Assembly (NCBI RefSeq): GCF_039503195.1 | Contig: NZ_JBCJKP010000001.1 | Span: 3,596,001-3,660,000, forward strand | Direction: 5' to 3' | Source of the DNA: Streptomyces mirabilis | GTDB lineage: Bacteria > Actinomycetota > Actinomycetes > Streptomycetales > Streptomycetaceae | DNA: 64,000 nt | In this document: piece by piece, positions 17,095-25,925 of the stretch | Numbering within the stretch: the stretch's first letter is position 1 | Layout: every line of letters begins with the position of its first letter | The notes under the pieces: model-generated | Seen by the model: only the letters and a program-made list of their open reading frames with translations | Database searches by the model: none | Told to the model about the DNA's origin: nothing | Made by a program: the position numbers and the translations under genes

Positions 17095-17490
17095 CCGCCG
17101 TCTCATCCAGCTCACCGCACGCCGCGGAGGACGTCGCGCGCGAGGTTCTCGAGCACGCCGTCACCGGTGTCTACGTGGAGGCGAACCCCATCAGCCCCGA
17201 TCGGACCCTCCGTATCGACGCAGCCTGCCGCGAACGCGGCGGCACCATGGTCGACGGCTCGATCATCGCCCCCCGGAGCGGACAGCGCCCCGCGGCTCCC
17301 TCCGAGCGGCGACCGCGAGGCTGTCGGCCGGGCGGCCGCGGTGTTCGAGGGCACCGCCGCACTCGCCCGACCGCTCGACGCCGGGGCCGGTGCCACGGTT
17401 CTGCGCCGCTGGGCCGCCGACAAGGACCGCTTCGACCTCCCCCTGGAGAAGGCCCTCGCCCACCCCACACCCCCCGACGACCAGGACTGA
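17095..17490 (+). pseudogene. remnant of an NAD(P)-binding 6PGDH/DUF1932-type dehydrogenase
   Basis: One frame reads HAAEDVAREVLEHAVTGVYV, then EANPISPDRTLRIDAACRE and GGTMVDGSIIAP. A neighbouring frame continues GDREAVGRAAAVFEGTAAL and ARPLDAGAGA and ends LRRWAADKDRFDLPLEKALA before the TGA at 17488-17490. I recognise these as pieces of a 6-phosphogluconate-dehydrogenase-like NAD-binding domain with a DUF1932 C-terminus. The N-terminal Rossmann part is missing, there is a frameshift near 17290-17310, and most of the DUF1932 middle seems deleted after AGAGA. No start or ribosome site is visible. It is a decayed gene; its family call comes from remembered homologues. Confidence 0.6.
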
Positions 17491-17623
17491 CGTCCGGTTC
17501 CGTCACGTCGCCACCTCTCACCCCCTCGCCCCGGTGCCGGGAATCCACCACGGGTGCCCAACGACGTTACGTGCGGGAAACCTTGACGATCACTGTCCCG
17601 GGTGCCACGATTCCGGCGCCGCC

Positions 17624-17639
17624 ATGTTTACGTAAACAT
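17624..17639. promoter_or_regulatory. perfect 16-bp palindrome, LacI-like operator 1
   Basis: ATGTTTACGTAAACAT is a perfect palindrome with a central CG, the layout of LacI-family operators. It stands out as AT-rich in a very GC-rich context. Its centre lies 66 bp from an equivalent palindrome downstream. No LacI-type gene is encoded in the window. Confidence 0.7.
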
Positions 17640-17690
17640 CCCCACCGACCCAGCTCCGGCCATGAGTTCAGGCCTCGCCGCGCCGGCCGA

Positions 17691-17704
17691 TGTTTACGTA
17701 AACA
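17691..17704. promoter_or_regulatory. perfect 14-bp palindrome, LacI-like operator 2
   Basis: TGTTTACGTAAACA repeats the core of the palindrome at 17624-17639 in full. The pair could allow looping by one regulator. The nearest downstream gene is the secreted GH5 glycosidase 406 bp away; glycosidases are common LacI-family targets in Streptomyces. Confidence 0.7.
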
Positions 17705-17896
17705 CAGCGTTCCGGTCGGTGGATCAGGGAGGAGCGGACGGATGGGCTCAACGCCCCGGGCGTGGATTCACGGCGCTTGGAGACCGTCGAGGTCGAGACG
17801 GCACAAGGACCGTGCCTCGCACCTGCCTTGAGTACGCCGAGGCCCACCCGCGCGGGCGACAGGACCGCCCCGCACACCCCCACACCCTCCCCCCAC

Positions 17897-17952
17897 ACCG
17901 GTGAAGCACCACCGGTCAAGCACTCCCGGCCAAGCACCACCGGTCAAGCGCC
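17897..17952. repeat. four tandem 14-bp repeats upstream of the GH5 gene
   Basis: Four contiguous 14-bp units fit the consensus ACCGGTCAAGCACC: 17897-17910, 17911-17924, 17925-17938 and 17939-17952, with one to three differences each. They end 157 bp before the GH5 start codon. They could be binding iterons or a slipped duplication. Confidence 0.75.
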
Positions 17953-18109
17953 ACCGCACCACCGATACAGCACCGATCGTCACCGGGCCCATGACGGCGA
18001 GCCGACGCACCCCGCGTCCCGTCCGGTCCGGCGAACCTTCCGACGGCCGCCCGGCCCCCGCGCAGGCTCCGCCGGGCGCTGAGCCGCAGTCACCAGAAAG
18101 GGCAAGTCG

Positions 18110-19189
18110 ATGCGCACCACCCCCGCCAGAACCCGCCTCTCGCCTCGTCTGCGCGCCGCCTTCGTGGCGCTCCTGATCGCCGGTACCAGCGGCACCGCCG
18201 TCGCCGCGACCAGCGGCACGGCCGTCGCCGGCGGCCCCGCGCACGCCGCGCCGAGCAAGGACACGACCCAGTTCAAGGGCGTGAACTGGGCCGACCCGCG
18301 TGACAACTTCGCCGACGACCCGGTCGTCCTGTCCGGCCTGTCGACCTCCGACGGCTACGCCCGGACCTACGCCAAGGCGAGCCGGATCATCTCGGCGTTC
18401 CGCGCGAACCTCGGCGCCAACACCGTCCGGCTGCCGATCAACCCGTACACGGTCAACGGCTCGTACTGGAAGTCCTACCGCGGGGTCATCGACGCCGCCT
18501 CGGACAAGGGCTTCAAGGTCATCGTCTCCTACTGGGAGGGCACGGGCGCCCGCAAGGACGGCTTCATCGACGACCCCGCCACCTACTGGCCCATGTGGAA
18601 CACGGTGGTCAAGACCTACAAGAACGACAAGCAGGTCTACTTCGAGCCGATGAACGAGCCCCACGGCTACACCGACACCGAGTGGGCCGACATCGCGGCG
18701 AAGTGGCTGGCCACCTACCCCTCCGTCCCGCGCGACCGGGTGTTCGTCAGCGGCGCCGGCTACAACGACCACGTCACCTCCGTCTGCGCCGACCCACGTC
18801 TGAAGGGCACCTACCTCTCCCTGCACCACTACGGCTTCTGGAAGGACTACGCCACCTACGACCAGTGGGTGTCCGACCTCAAGGAGCGCATCGGTGACTG
18901 CGCGAGCCGTACCGTCGCCGACGAGTTCGGCGCCCCGATGACCACCGGCCTCGACTACAACAAGCCGGACGCCTCCAACAACTACGTCAACTACGTCCAG
19001 GCCGTCACCGACACCTTCCGCCAGTTGAAGATGGGCTCCGTCTACTGGCCCGGCCTGCGCACCGACGACACGTACTCCCTGCAGACCCTGACCGGCGACC
19101 CGGCCCGCCCGTGGCTCGCCACCACCAACCAGTCCGGCGCCGACCGCCTCGCCTGGGCCTGGGGCCGCGGAAAGCCCGTCCAGCCCTGA
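18110..19189 (+). CDS. secreted GH5-family glycoside hydrolase (cellulase/endoglucanase-like)
   Basis: The 359-residue enzyme has an N-terminal Arg-rich signal peptide, roughly residues 1-46, with a duplicated TSGTAVA segment just before the AHAAP cleavage region. The catalytic acid/base is Glu near 182 in FEPMNEPHGY, and the nucleophile is Glu near 271 in VADEFGAP, both as in GH5. It has no carbohydrate-binding module. The ATG at 18110 follows AAAGGG at a good distance. It is monocistronic, with operator-like palindromes and 14-bp repeats in its 600-bp upstream region. The likely substrate is a beta-1,4-linked glucan or mannan; the subfamily was not resolved. Confidence 0.85.
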   Translation: MRTTPARTRLSPRLRAAFVALLIAGTSGTAVAATSGTAVAGGPAHAAPSKDTTQFKGVNWADPRDNFADDPVVLSGLSTSDGYARTYAKASRIISAFRANLGANTVRLPINPYTVNGSYWKSYRGVIDAASDKGFKVIVSYWEGTGARKDGFIDDPATYWPMWNTVVKTYKNDKQVYFEPMNEPHGYTDTEWADIAAKWLATYPSVPRDRVFVSGAGYNDHVTSVCADPRLKGTYLSLHHYGFWKDYATYDQWVSDLKERIGDCASRTVADEFGAPMTTGLDYNKPDASNNYVNYVQAVTDTFRQLKMGSVYWPGLRTDDTYSLQTLTGDPARPWLATTNQSGADRLAWAWGRGKPVQP

Positions 19190-19266
19190 CCCGGCCCCCC
19201 GGCCCGGCCCCCGCGCGCGGGGCCGCTGGATCCGCTCCTCGTTCGAACCGACTTCGCCGAGGAACC

Positions 19267-19387
19267 GCCGTTCCCCGGCGATCACCCCGGACGAGCGCGA
19301 ATCGCACAACCGCGGCCCCTGGATCAGCTCCAGGGGCCGCGACCTCGCTGCGGGCGAACCACGAACGCGCGGGCGGCATCGCTTCTT
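19267..19387. repeat. long direct repeat, copy 1, with 11-bp hairpin
   Basis: About 120 bp are shared in the same orientation with 31870-31999. The core is a hairpin with stem 19312-19322 (GCGGCCCCTGG), loop ATCAGCT and stem 19330-19340. The second copy differs in the stem by a compensating base-pair change, so the structure itself seems conserved. The right end (GGGCGGCATCGCTTCTT) matches closely and then identity stops. The hairpin could terminate the GH5 transcript. Confidence 0.8.
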
Positions 19388-19950
19388 GATGAGCCTGGGT
19401 GAGCCGCTTTTCCGGCAGCCGAACGGTCGCGGACGGGTCACCTTCACCGGCACTTCAGCGGGCGCGTCCATGCAGACACCAAGCCTCCAGCGCGCCTGTC
19501 GTCGCTGAGTTTCCCGGCCGGCAACGCGTCGTGCAGCTGGTCTCGACCCGCCTGCCCCCATGGAGGCGACCGCTCCGGCCGGCGCGGACCGCGCCAAGTG
19601 CCGCGGGCAGAGCCGAGGGCGGCCCGTCAGCGACACACGCGGGCGTTGAGCCGGGCGGCCACGCGCGTCAGGTGGTCGCGGTCGAGCTCGAGATCGACGG
19701 GCTGGGCCGCCGGCGCCAGGACTTCATGGTCGCCGGCCGATCAGCAGACGCCGACGAGCGCGGTCCCGGCCGGAGGAGCAGGACGGGGCCGAAGAGACGG
19801 GCTCCGCAGCCGAGGACGATGGTCCGCCCGATCGGCCTGCTCTTCCGGGCCTTTCTGGGCCGGCTCCTGGTGGGCCATGTACCGCTCGCTTCGAGCGAGC
19901 CTGCGCGGCATGTCCGCCCTGTGCTCGACGGCCTGCGCGTCGCCCGGTGA
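19388..19950. other. gene-free region
   Basis: No frame here has convincing start, ribosome site and codon use. The minus strand has a short stretch ending VDLELDRDHLTRVAARLN before a stop near 19634 that may be the tail of a decayed gene, but no family could be named. Confidence 0.4.
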
Positions 19951-21909
19951 TCACGCGGCGGACAGGACCAGGTGGACCTTGAGGGCGAGATGCACCTGCA
20001 GCACCTGGTCGCCATGGCGCCACTGCGGGCCGAGCAGCGAGGTGATGCGGTCGATGCGCTGGTAGAGCGTGTTGACGTGGATGTAGAGCTCGGCGGCGGT
20101 GCGGCCCAGGCCGGTGTCGCAGGCGAAGAAGGCGAGCAGGGTGCGGGTGAGCTCGCCGCCGCGCTGGGTGTCGTAGTCGAGGACGGGGCCGATGGTGCGG
20201 CGCACGAAGCGGTGCAGCTCCTCGCGGCCCGCCTGATGGAACAGCAGCCCGTAGACGCCCAGTTCGCCGGGAGACGCCCCTTCTCCGTCGCGGTCGAGCG
20301 CGAGCAGGACGTCCAGGCAGCGGACCGCGTCGTGGTGTGCCTCGACGATGGCGTCGATGCCGGGCGCGGCCGTCGCGGCGCCGACGGTGACCAGGTTGTC
20401 CACGACCCGCGACAAGTGGTCGGCCAGGGTGCGGGCGGCCTCGTCCGGGTCCGGATCCTGCGGCAGGAGGACGACGGTATCGCCCCGGTATTCTCCCGCC
20501 AGACCCCGGGCATGGGCGGCGTAGGAAGCCGCTGCATCGGCGATGCGTCGCCGATGGGCGCTGTCACGGCAGCGGGCGGCGAACACCGTGTGCGGGCGGT
20601 GGAGGTCGAGGCCCACCAGGGTGGCCCGGCGCCGCAGGCCCTCCGGATCCCGGTGCGGGGAGCCGAGCAGGTCCTCGAGGATCTCGCCGCGCAGCCGGTG
20701 CTCGGCCTCGGCGACGGTGCGCTCGCTGAGCAGCATCAGCGCGGTGACGAGCGCGGCACGCTCGAGGGAACGTACTCCTGAGGCGTCCAGGTGGTCGCGG
20801 ACGAGCAGCAGGACGCCCAGGACTTCACTGCCGGCCACGATGGGAGTGGCACAGGCGGCGGATCCGTCGGCGCCGGCCGGGATACGGCGGGTGCGGCGGG
20901 CGTCCGTGCTCAGCACCCGGGCGTCGCGGACCGCATGGGCGGCGGGGCACGGATCCGGGAGCGCTCCTTCGGTGCGGGCCTGTTCGACGAGAGGGTCGTC
21001 ACCGGCGGCGGCCATGGTGCGGCCGCGGGGGTCCAGGACGAGGATGCTCCCGCCGAGGACGTCGGCGAGGGTCTGCGCAACGTCGGCCATGCCGCCGCCG
21101 TCGAGAACGATGGTGGTGAGGCGCTCGTGCAGGGCGGCGGCGCGTTCGATGGATTCGCTGTGGGCACGGATGACGCCGTTGGCTTCGGTGAGTTCGTCGA
21201 CTGCTCTGCGTACGTCCTGGAAGAGGGTCGCGTTCTCGATGGCGATGGCGGCGTGGTTGGCGAGCGAGACGAGCAGGGCCACTTCGTGCTCGGAGAAGGG
21301 GCGGACCCGGCGGTTGGCTGCGAACAGGACGCCGATGACGTTCTCGCCGAGTTTGAGAGGCACTCCCTCGATGGAGATCAGCCCCTCGCCGCCCACGACG
21401 TCGTCGATGCAGTGCTCGAAGCGCAGGTCGGCGAAGTAGTCGGAGGTGTTGTACGGAACCGCCGTCTTGGCCACGAGACCGCCGAGGCCCGCGCCCATGG
21501 CAAGCCGTGCCTGCTTGAACGCGTCGGTACGTATCCCGTCGGTCACCCGCATATAGGTGTCGCCGCGTCGAGCGTCGTTGAGCATCAGGTAGGCCACGTC
21601 GGTGCCGAGCAGGCTGCGAGCCCGGCGGACGATGGCCTGGAGCACGGCCTCCAGATCACGCAGTGAGGACAGGTCCCCCGCTGTCTCGTAGAGCGCGGCG
21701 AGCTCGGCCTCCCGACGGCGACGCTCCTCCAGGCGCGCCCGTACCTGCAGGGCGTCGTCGACGAGCAGGGCGAGCCGGGGCCGGTCCTCGGAAGGGCATC
21801 GGTCGAGGAGGGCGTCGTACTCACTCTGCGCGGCGTCTTCGCGCAGCAGGCGCAGCAGCCGCGCCGCAGGCTCCACATCGGCCCGACTGTGTGTGGTCGT
21901 CGAGTCCAC
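19951..21909 (-). CDS. GAF-domain PucR/CdaR-type transcriptional regulator
   Basis: The start is GTG 21909, five bases after a perfect AGGAGG; the frame runs further upstream without a ribosome site. The product has 652 residues. A coiled-coil-like segment (ARLEERRRREAELAALYETAG) precedes a GAF domain at about residues 80-250. A second sensor-like domain (about 280-400) follows. The C-terminus carries a PucR-type helix-turn-helix (TRTLLAFFACDTGLGRTAAE, then LYIHVNTLYQRIDRI). It is the last gene of the ABC importer operon, 72 bp after livM, and probably regulates that operon in response to an imported aromatic or hydroxy acid. The ligand is inference only. Confidence 0.8.
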   Translation of the reverse strand: MDSTTTHSRADVEPAARLLRLLREDAAQSEYDALLDRCPSEDRPRLALLVDDALQVRARLEERRRREAELAALYETAGDLSSLRDLEAVLQAIVRRARSLLGTDVAYLMLNDARRGDTYMRVTDGIRTDAFKQARLAMGAGLGGLVAKTAVPYNTSDYFADLRFEHCIDDVVGGEGLISIEGVPLKLGENVIGVLFAANRRVRPFSEHEVALLVSLANHAAIAIENATLFQDVRRAVDELTEANGVIRAHSESIERAAALHERLTTIVLDGGGMADVAQTLADVLGGSILVLDPRGRTMAAAGDDPLVEQARTEGALPDPCPAAHAVRDARVLSTDARRTRRIPAGADGSAACATPIVAGSEVLGVLLLVRDHLDASGVRSLERAALVTALMLLSERTVAEAEHRLRGEILEDLLGSPHRDPEGLRRRATLVGLDLHRPHTVFAARCRDSAHRRRIADAAASYAAHARGLAGEYRGDTVVLLPQDPDPDEAARTLADHLSRVVDNLVTVGAATAAPGIDAIVEAHHDAVRCLDVLLALDRDGEGASPGELGVYGLLFHQAGREELHRFVRRTIGPVLDYDTQRGGELTRTLLAFFACDTGLGRTAAELYIHVNTLYQRIDRITSLLGPQWRHGDQVLQVHLALKVHLVLSAA

Positions 21910-21981
21910 GGATGCCTCCTGAGTGTTCCGGTACGCGTTCCCGCCTGCGATGTTCACCGCCCCGGCTCCGTCTGCACAGAT

Positions 21982-23013
21982 CTACGACGAGACCGGTTGC
22001 GAGGAGTCGTCGTGGTCGTGCTCCAGGTGTGGTTCCGGGTCGGGCGCCGAGGACCGCGTACGGGAGCGCAGGGTGTGCGTGAGGGTGCCCCACACTCCTC
22101 GGCGGAAGAGCAGGACGACGACGATGAAGACGCCGCCGGTGACCAGGCCGGTCTCCTCGAAACCGGACGTGGACAGCCAGTCCTCCAGGCGGACGATGGC
22201 GCCGGCACCCAGCAGGCTGCCCCACAGGGTGCCGATGCCGCCGAGGACCGTCATGACGACGACCTTGCCCGACGTCGTCCAGTACACCTCCTGCAGAGAG
22301 GCGAAACCGTGGTTGACCGCGTACAGTCCGCCCGCGAGGCCGGACAGGAACGCGGACACGGTGAAGACGACGAGCTTGTAGCGGTCGGCGGCATATCCCA
22401 GGGCACGGGCACGGGCGGAGTTGTCGCGCACGGCGGCGATCACCCGGCCGAACGGGGAGTGCACGATCCGCCAGGCCGCGGCGAGGCCGAGCAGCACCAC
22501 CGGCAGGGCCGCGTAGTAGAAGACGAACGAGTCCGACAGGTCGACGCCCGGCAGGTCGCGGGGAATTCCCTGCAGACCGTTCTCGCCGCCCGTGACATCG
22601 CCCCACTGGTTGGCGATGAAGTACACCATCTGCGCGAAGGCCAGGGTGACCATGGCGAAGTAGATGCCGCTGCGCCGGACCGCGAAGAACCCGATGGGCA
22701 GGGCGAGCAGCGCGGCGGCCGCCGCCCCGCCCAGCACGGCGACGTAGAACGGCAGTCCGCTGTGGATGGCGATCAGCCCGGTGACGTACGCCGAGCTGCC
22801 CCAGAACGCCGCGTGTCCGAAGGACAGCAGCCCGGCGTGACCGAGCAGCAGATCGAAGGCGACGGCGAACAGGCCCCAGCAGAGGATGTCCGTGGCGACC
22901 GGCGGATACAGGCTCCAGGGCAGACCGAGGGCCACGAGCAGCCCGGCGGTGAGCAGGCCCCACCGGATCCGGGCGGGGCGGCTGTGCAGCTTCTCGAGGA
23001 GGCCGAGGATCAT
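21982..23013 (-). CDS. livM: branched-chain-type ABC transporter permease (LivM family)
   Basis: The 343-residue permease starts at ATG 23013, overlapping the livH stop by four bases. It has about ten membrane segments and the LivM signature regions LLLGHAGLLSFGHAAFWG and GGIGTLWGSLLGAGAI. The C-terminal tail is charged and histidine-rich (PEPHLEHDHDDSSQP). Together with LivH, LivF, LivG and a lipoprotein receptor it forms an importer of the hydrophobic-amino-acid (HAAT) class. Such systems in actinobacteria often carry aromatic or other organic acids and not amino acids. Confidence 0.85.
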   Translation of the reverse strand: MILGLLEKLHSRPARIRWGLLTAGLLVALGLPWSLYPPVATDILCWGLFAVAFDLLLGHAGLLSFGHAAFWGSSAYVTGLIAIHSGLPFYVAVLGGAAAAALLALPIGFFAVRRSGIYFAMVTLAFAQMVYFIANQWGDVTGGENGLQGIPRDLPGVDLSDSFVFYYAALPVVLLGLAAAWRIVHSPFGRVIAAVRDNSARARALGYAADRYKLVVFTVSAFLSGLAGGLYAVNHGFASLQEVYWTTSGKVVVMTVLGGIGTLWGSLLGAGAIVRLEDWLSTSGFEETGLVTGGVFIVVVLLFRRGVWGTLTHTLRSRTRSSAPDPEPHLEHDHDDSSQPVSS

Positions 23014-23876
23014 GCGTGTTCCTCCTTGCCGAACAGTCCGGCGGGCCGGACGAGCAGCACGACGGCCATCAGCAGGTAGACCGAGGTCTGGGACAGGACG
23101 GGGACGTAGAGGTTGCCGAGGGCCTGGATCATGCCGATGGTGAACCCGGCGAGCACGGAGCCGAAGACGGAGCCGAGGCCGCCGATGACGACGACCGCGA
23201 ACACCGTGATGATCAGGTCGCTGCCCATACCGGAGTTGACCGCCCGCATGGGTGCGGCGAGCACGCCGGCCAGGGCCGCGAGCCCGACGCCGAAGCCGAA
23301 CACCGGCGTGACCCAGCGCCCCGTGTCGATGCCGAACGCCCTGGTGAGTTCCGGGCGTTCGGTGGCCGCGCGCACGATGGTCCCGATCCGGGTGCGGGTG
23401 AGCAGCAGCCACACGGCCAGGCAGAGAGCGACCGAGACGGCGAGGACGAACACCTGGTAGCGCGGGAAGTCGAACAGGCCCAGATCCATGGAGCCGGGGA
23501 AGGGACCGCGCTCGTAGGGCTGCGACTGCGCACCGTACTTCATGCGCAGCAGGTCCTGGCAGACCAGCGCGATGCCGAAGGTGAGGAGGAAGTTGTAGAG
23601 CGGGTCGAGGGCCGTCAGGCGGCGGATCAGCAACCGTTCGAGGAGGGTGCCGACGACGGCGAGTGCGAGGGGCACGAGCAGCAGGGCCCACCAGAAGCCG
23701 AGCCCCGCGCTGTCGCCGAGGGCGACCGCGCCGAACGCGCCGAGCATGTACAGCGCGCCGTGGGCGAAGTTCACCACGCGCAGCATGCCGAAGATGACGG
23801 CGAGGCCGAGGGCGAGCAGGGCGTAGAAGCTGCCGCTGACCAGCCCGTTGAAGGCCTGTTGGAGAAACGAGGTCAT
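23010..23876 (-). CDS. livH: branched-chain-type ABC transporter permease (LivH family)
   Basis: The 288-residue permease has about eight membrane segments and the family motifs GLAVIFGMLRVVNFAHGALY near the N-terminus and VVVIGGLGSVFGSVLAGF near residue 230. It lies 60 bp downstream of the receptor gene and its stop overlaps the start of livM, so the two permeases are coupled and likely pair in the membrane. The name refers to the transporter class; the actual solute is not known. Confidence 0.88.
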   Translation of the reverse strand: MTSFLQQAFNGLVSGSFYALLALGLAVIFGMLRVVNFAHGALYMLGAFGAVALGDSAGLGFWWALLLVPLALAVVGTLLERLLIRRLTALDPLYNFLLTFGIALVCQDLLRMKYGAQSQPYERGPFPGSMDLGLFDFPRYQVFVLAVSVALCLAVWLLLTRTRIGTIVRAATERPELTRAFGIDTGRWVTPVFGFGVGLAALAGVLAAPMRAVNSGMGSDLIITVFAVVVIGGLGSVFGSVLAGFTIGMIQALGNLYVPVLSQTSVYLLMAVVLLVRPAGLFGKEEHA

Positions 23877-23936
23877 GAGTGGGTCCCGTCGTCGGCCGGC
23901 GGCCTGCCCGTCGTGCGGGCCGCCGGACCCCGGTGG

Positions 23937-25184
23937 TCAGCTGAGATGGCAGTCGGGCGAAGGCTGGTCGAATGCCTCGGCGGCGGGGATGGTCTTGACC
24001 GGCTCGGTGTAGTCACCGGCCTCGCTCGCCTTGGCCGGGTCCTTGACCTTGGCCAGGTACGCGTCGTGGACGACCCGGTGGTCCTCGGCGCGGATGGTGG
24101 CGTTGTGGGCGAAGAAGTCGCTGAACTTGGTGCCGTCCAGCTCCTTCGAGACGTCGGCCGCCCGGTCGCTGCCCGCCTTCTGCGCGGCCTCCAGATAGTG
24201 CGTAGCCGCCGAGTAGTCGGCCGCCTGGTCGAAGGTGGGCCGCTGTCCTGTGCGCTCCTTGAACCGGTCGGCCCAGGCCTGGGCCTTGGCGTCGACGTTC
24301 CAGAACCAGGCCGTGGTGAACATGGTTCCGGCCAGCTTGTCCGCGCCGATGGCCTTGATATCGGTGTCGAAGAGCAGGCCGATGGCCAGCTCGATGCCCT
24401 TGTCCTTCAGTTTGAACTGCTGGTACTGCTTGACGACGTTGGCCAGGTCACCCCCCGCCTGCAGGGCCCCGAGCACCTGCGGCTTCGGCTTCAGGCCCGC
24501 TGCCTTGAGCAGGAAGGTGGAGTAGTTGTCGCTGGGGAACGGCGTGGGGTCCTTGGCGACGACCTTGCCACCCGCGCCCTCGATGGCCGTCTCGAACTTC
24601 TTCTGCATGTCCTGCCCGAAGGCGTAGTCCGGGTACATCGTGTACCAGTTCTTGCCCCCCGCTCGGGTGACCGCGGCGCCGGTGCCGTGCGCCAGCATGT
24701 ACGTGTCGTAGGCCCATTCATAGGTGTACGGATTGCAGGTCTTGCCCGCGAGTTCCGTGGTGGCGGCGCCGGTGTTGAAGTACAGCTTCTTGGCCTGGCC
24801 GGCGACGGTCTGCACCGCGAGGGCCGCCGACGAGGTCGGCACGTCGAAGAGCGCGTCGGCCTTCTTGCGGTCGTACATCTCCCGAGCCTGGGTGTTGGCG
24901 ATCTCCGGCTTGTTCTGGTGGTCGGCCTTGATGACCTCGATGTTCCGGGTGATCGCCTTGTCGCCGTACTTCTTCTTGAAGTCGTCGACGGCCATCTGCA
25001 CGGCCTGCACCGAGTTCGGTCCCGCGATGTCCGCGTAGACGCCGGACAGGTCGGTGAGCACACCGAGCACGATCTTGTCGTCGCTGACCTTCCCGCCGCC
25101 CGAGCTCGGTCCGCCGCCCCCGCAGCCCGCAAGCAGTGCCCCCACCGCGGCCGTGGCCACGACCGTCGACAGCCTGTGTTTCAT
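23937..25184 (-). CDS. ABC transporter substrate-binding lipoprotein (type 1 periplasmic-binding fold)
   Basis: The 415-residue receptor has a lipobox LLAGC with the lipidated Cys at residue 21, followed by a Gly/Ser linker. The mature domain begins IVLGVLTDLSGVYADIAGP, typical of the LivK/AmiC group. Later motifs include KNWYTMYPDYAFGQDMQKKF. It is membrane-anchored and hands the solute to LivH/LivM. It is encoded between the ATPase and permease genes. LivK-like receptors of this subgroup bind amino acids, urea, amides or aromatic and aliphatic acids, so the ligand must be judged from context, which here favours a carboxylic acid. Confidence 0.85.
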   Translation of the reverse strand: MKHRLSTVVATAAVGALLAGCGGGGPSSGGGKVSDDKIVLGVLTDLSGVYADIAGPNSVQAVQMAVDDFKKKYGDKAITRNIEVIKADHQNKPEIANTQAREMYDRKKADALFDVPTSSAALAVQTVAGQAKKLYFNTGAATTELAGKTCNPYTYEWAYDTYMLAHGTGAAVTRAGGKNWYTMYPDYAFGQDMQKKFETAIEGAGGKVVAKDPTPFPSDNYSTFLLKAAGLKPKPQVLGALQAGGDLANVVKQYQQFKLKDKGIELAIGLLFDTDIKAIGADKLAGTMFTTAWFWNVDAKAQAWADRFKERTGQRPTFDQAADYSAATHYLEAAQKAGSDRAADVSKELDGTKFSDFFAHNATIRAEDHRVVHDAYLAKVKDPAKASEAGDYTEPVKTIPAAEAFDQPSPDCHLS

Positions 25185-25232
25185 TGCTTCCTCCTGATGC
25201 GTACGTCCCGAATGAGCGGAGGTGACGGAGTG

Positions 25233-25925
25233 TCACAGTCCGAGATAGGCGAGGAGTTCGCCCTCGCGCTGCCGTACGTCGGCGTTGTCGAGCGCCTCCA
25301 CGATCCGGCCCTGCGCGAGGAGGTAGTGGCGGTCGGCGATGGTCGCGGCGAAGCGCAGATTCTGCTCCACCAGCAGTACCGACACCCCGTGCTCCTTGGC
25401 CCCGCGCAGAATCTCGCCGATCTGCTGCACGATGACCGGGGCAAGGCCCTCGGTCGGCTCGTCGCACAGCAGCACGCGCGCGCCGGCGCGCAGGACCCGG
25501 GCGAGCGCGAGCATCTGCTGTTCACCGCCGGAGAGCTTGCCGCCGGGGAAGCGGCGGCGCGCGGCGAGCACCGGGAAGGCGTCGTAGATGCGGGGCAGCG
25601 GCCACGCGGAGCCCGGCGAGGCCGGCGGCAGGGTCAGGTTCTCCTCGACGGACAGGCCCGCGTAGATGCCTCGGTCGTCGGGAACGTACCCGAGGCCGAG
25701 CCGGGCCCTGCGATGCGGCGGTACCGCGGTGATGTCCTTGCCCGCCAGCGCGACCCGGCCGGTCATCTCACGGTGCAGCCCCATGGCGCAGCGCAGCAGG
25801 GTGGACTTTCCCGCGCCGTTGCGGCCGACGAGGGTGACGACCTCGCCCTCGCCGACCCGCAGGGACACCTCGTCCAGGGCCGTGGCCTCGCCGTACCGGG
25901 CGCTGACGCCCTTGATCTCAAGCAA
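25233..25925 (-). CDS. livF: ABC transporter ATPase (LivF family)
   Basis: The 230-residue ATPase has Walker A VGRNGAGKST near residue 34, the signature LSGGEQQMLALAR near 133 and Walker B VLLCDEPTEGLAP near 153. The start is TTG at 25925, within the last codons of livG (8-bp overlap TTGCTTGA), a weak start that suggests strict coupling to livG translation. It supplies half of the ATPase dimer for the LivH/LivM permease. Confidence 0.88.
   Translation of the reverse strand: MLEIKGVSARYGEATALDEVSLRVGEGEVVTLVGRNGAGKSTLLRCAMGLHREMTGRVALAGKDITAVPPHRRARLGLGYVPDDRGIYAGLSVEENLTLPPASPGSAWPLPRIYDAFPVLAARRRFPGGKLSGGEQQMLALARVLRAGARVLLCDEPTEGLAPVIVQQIGEILRGAKEHGVSVLLVEQNLRFAATIADRHYLLAQGRIVEALDNADVRQREGELLAYLGL

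Noticed and set aside
16934..17831. Overlapping plus-strand frames that could be read as intact genes
   Set aside because: The recognisable dehydrogenase pieces lie in two frames, and the longer frames run on into operator and repeat DNA, so they are not intact genes.
19259..19386. Short minus-strand peptide frame beginning MPPARSWFA, conserved in both long repeat copies
   Set aside because: The conservation is better explained by the hairpin with a compensating base change; the C-terminal parts differ completely. A tiny peptide cannot be excluded.
19399..19950. Plus-strand frame of 183 codons after the GH5 gene
   Set aside because: There is no ribosome site, no domain and an Arg/Pro-rich composition typical of non-coding high-GC DNA.
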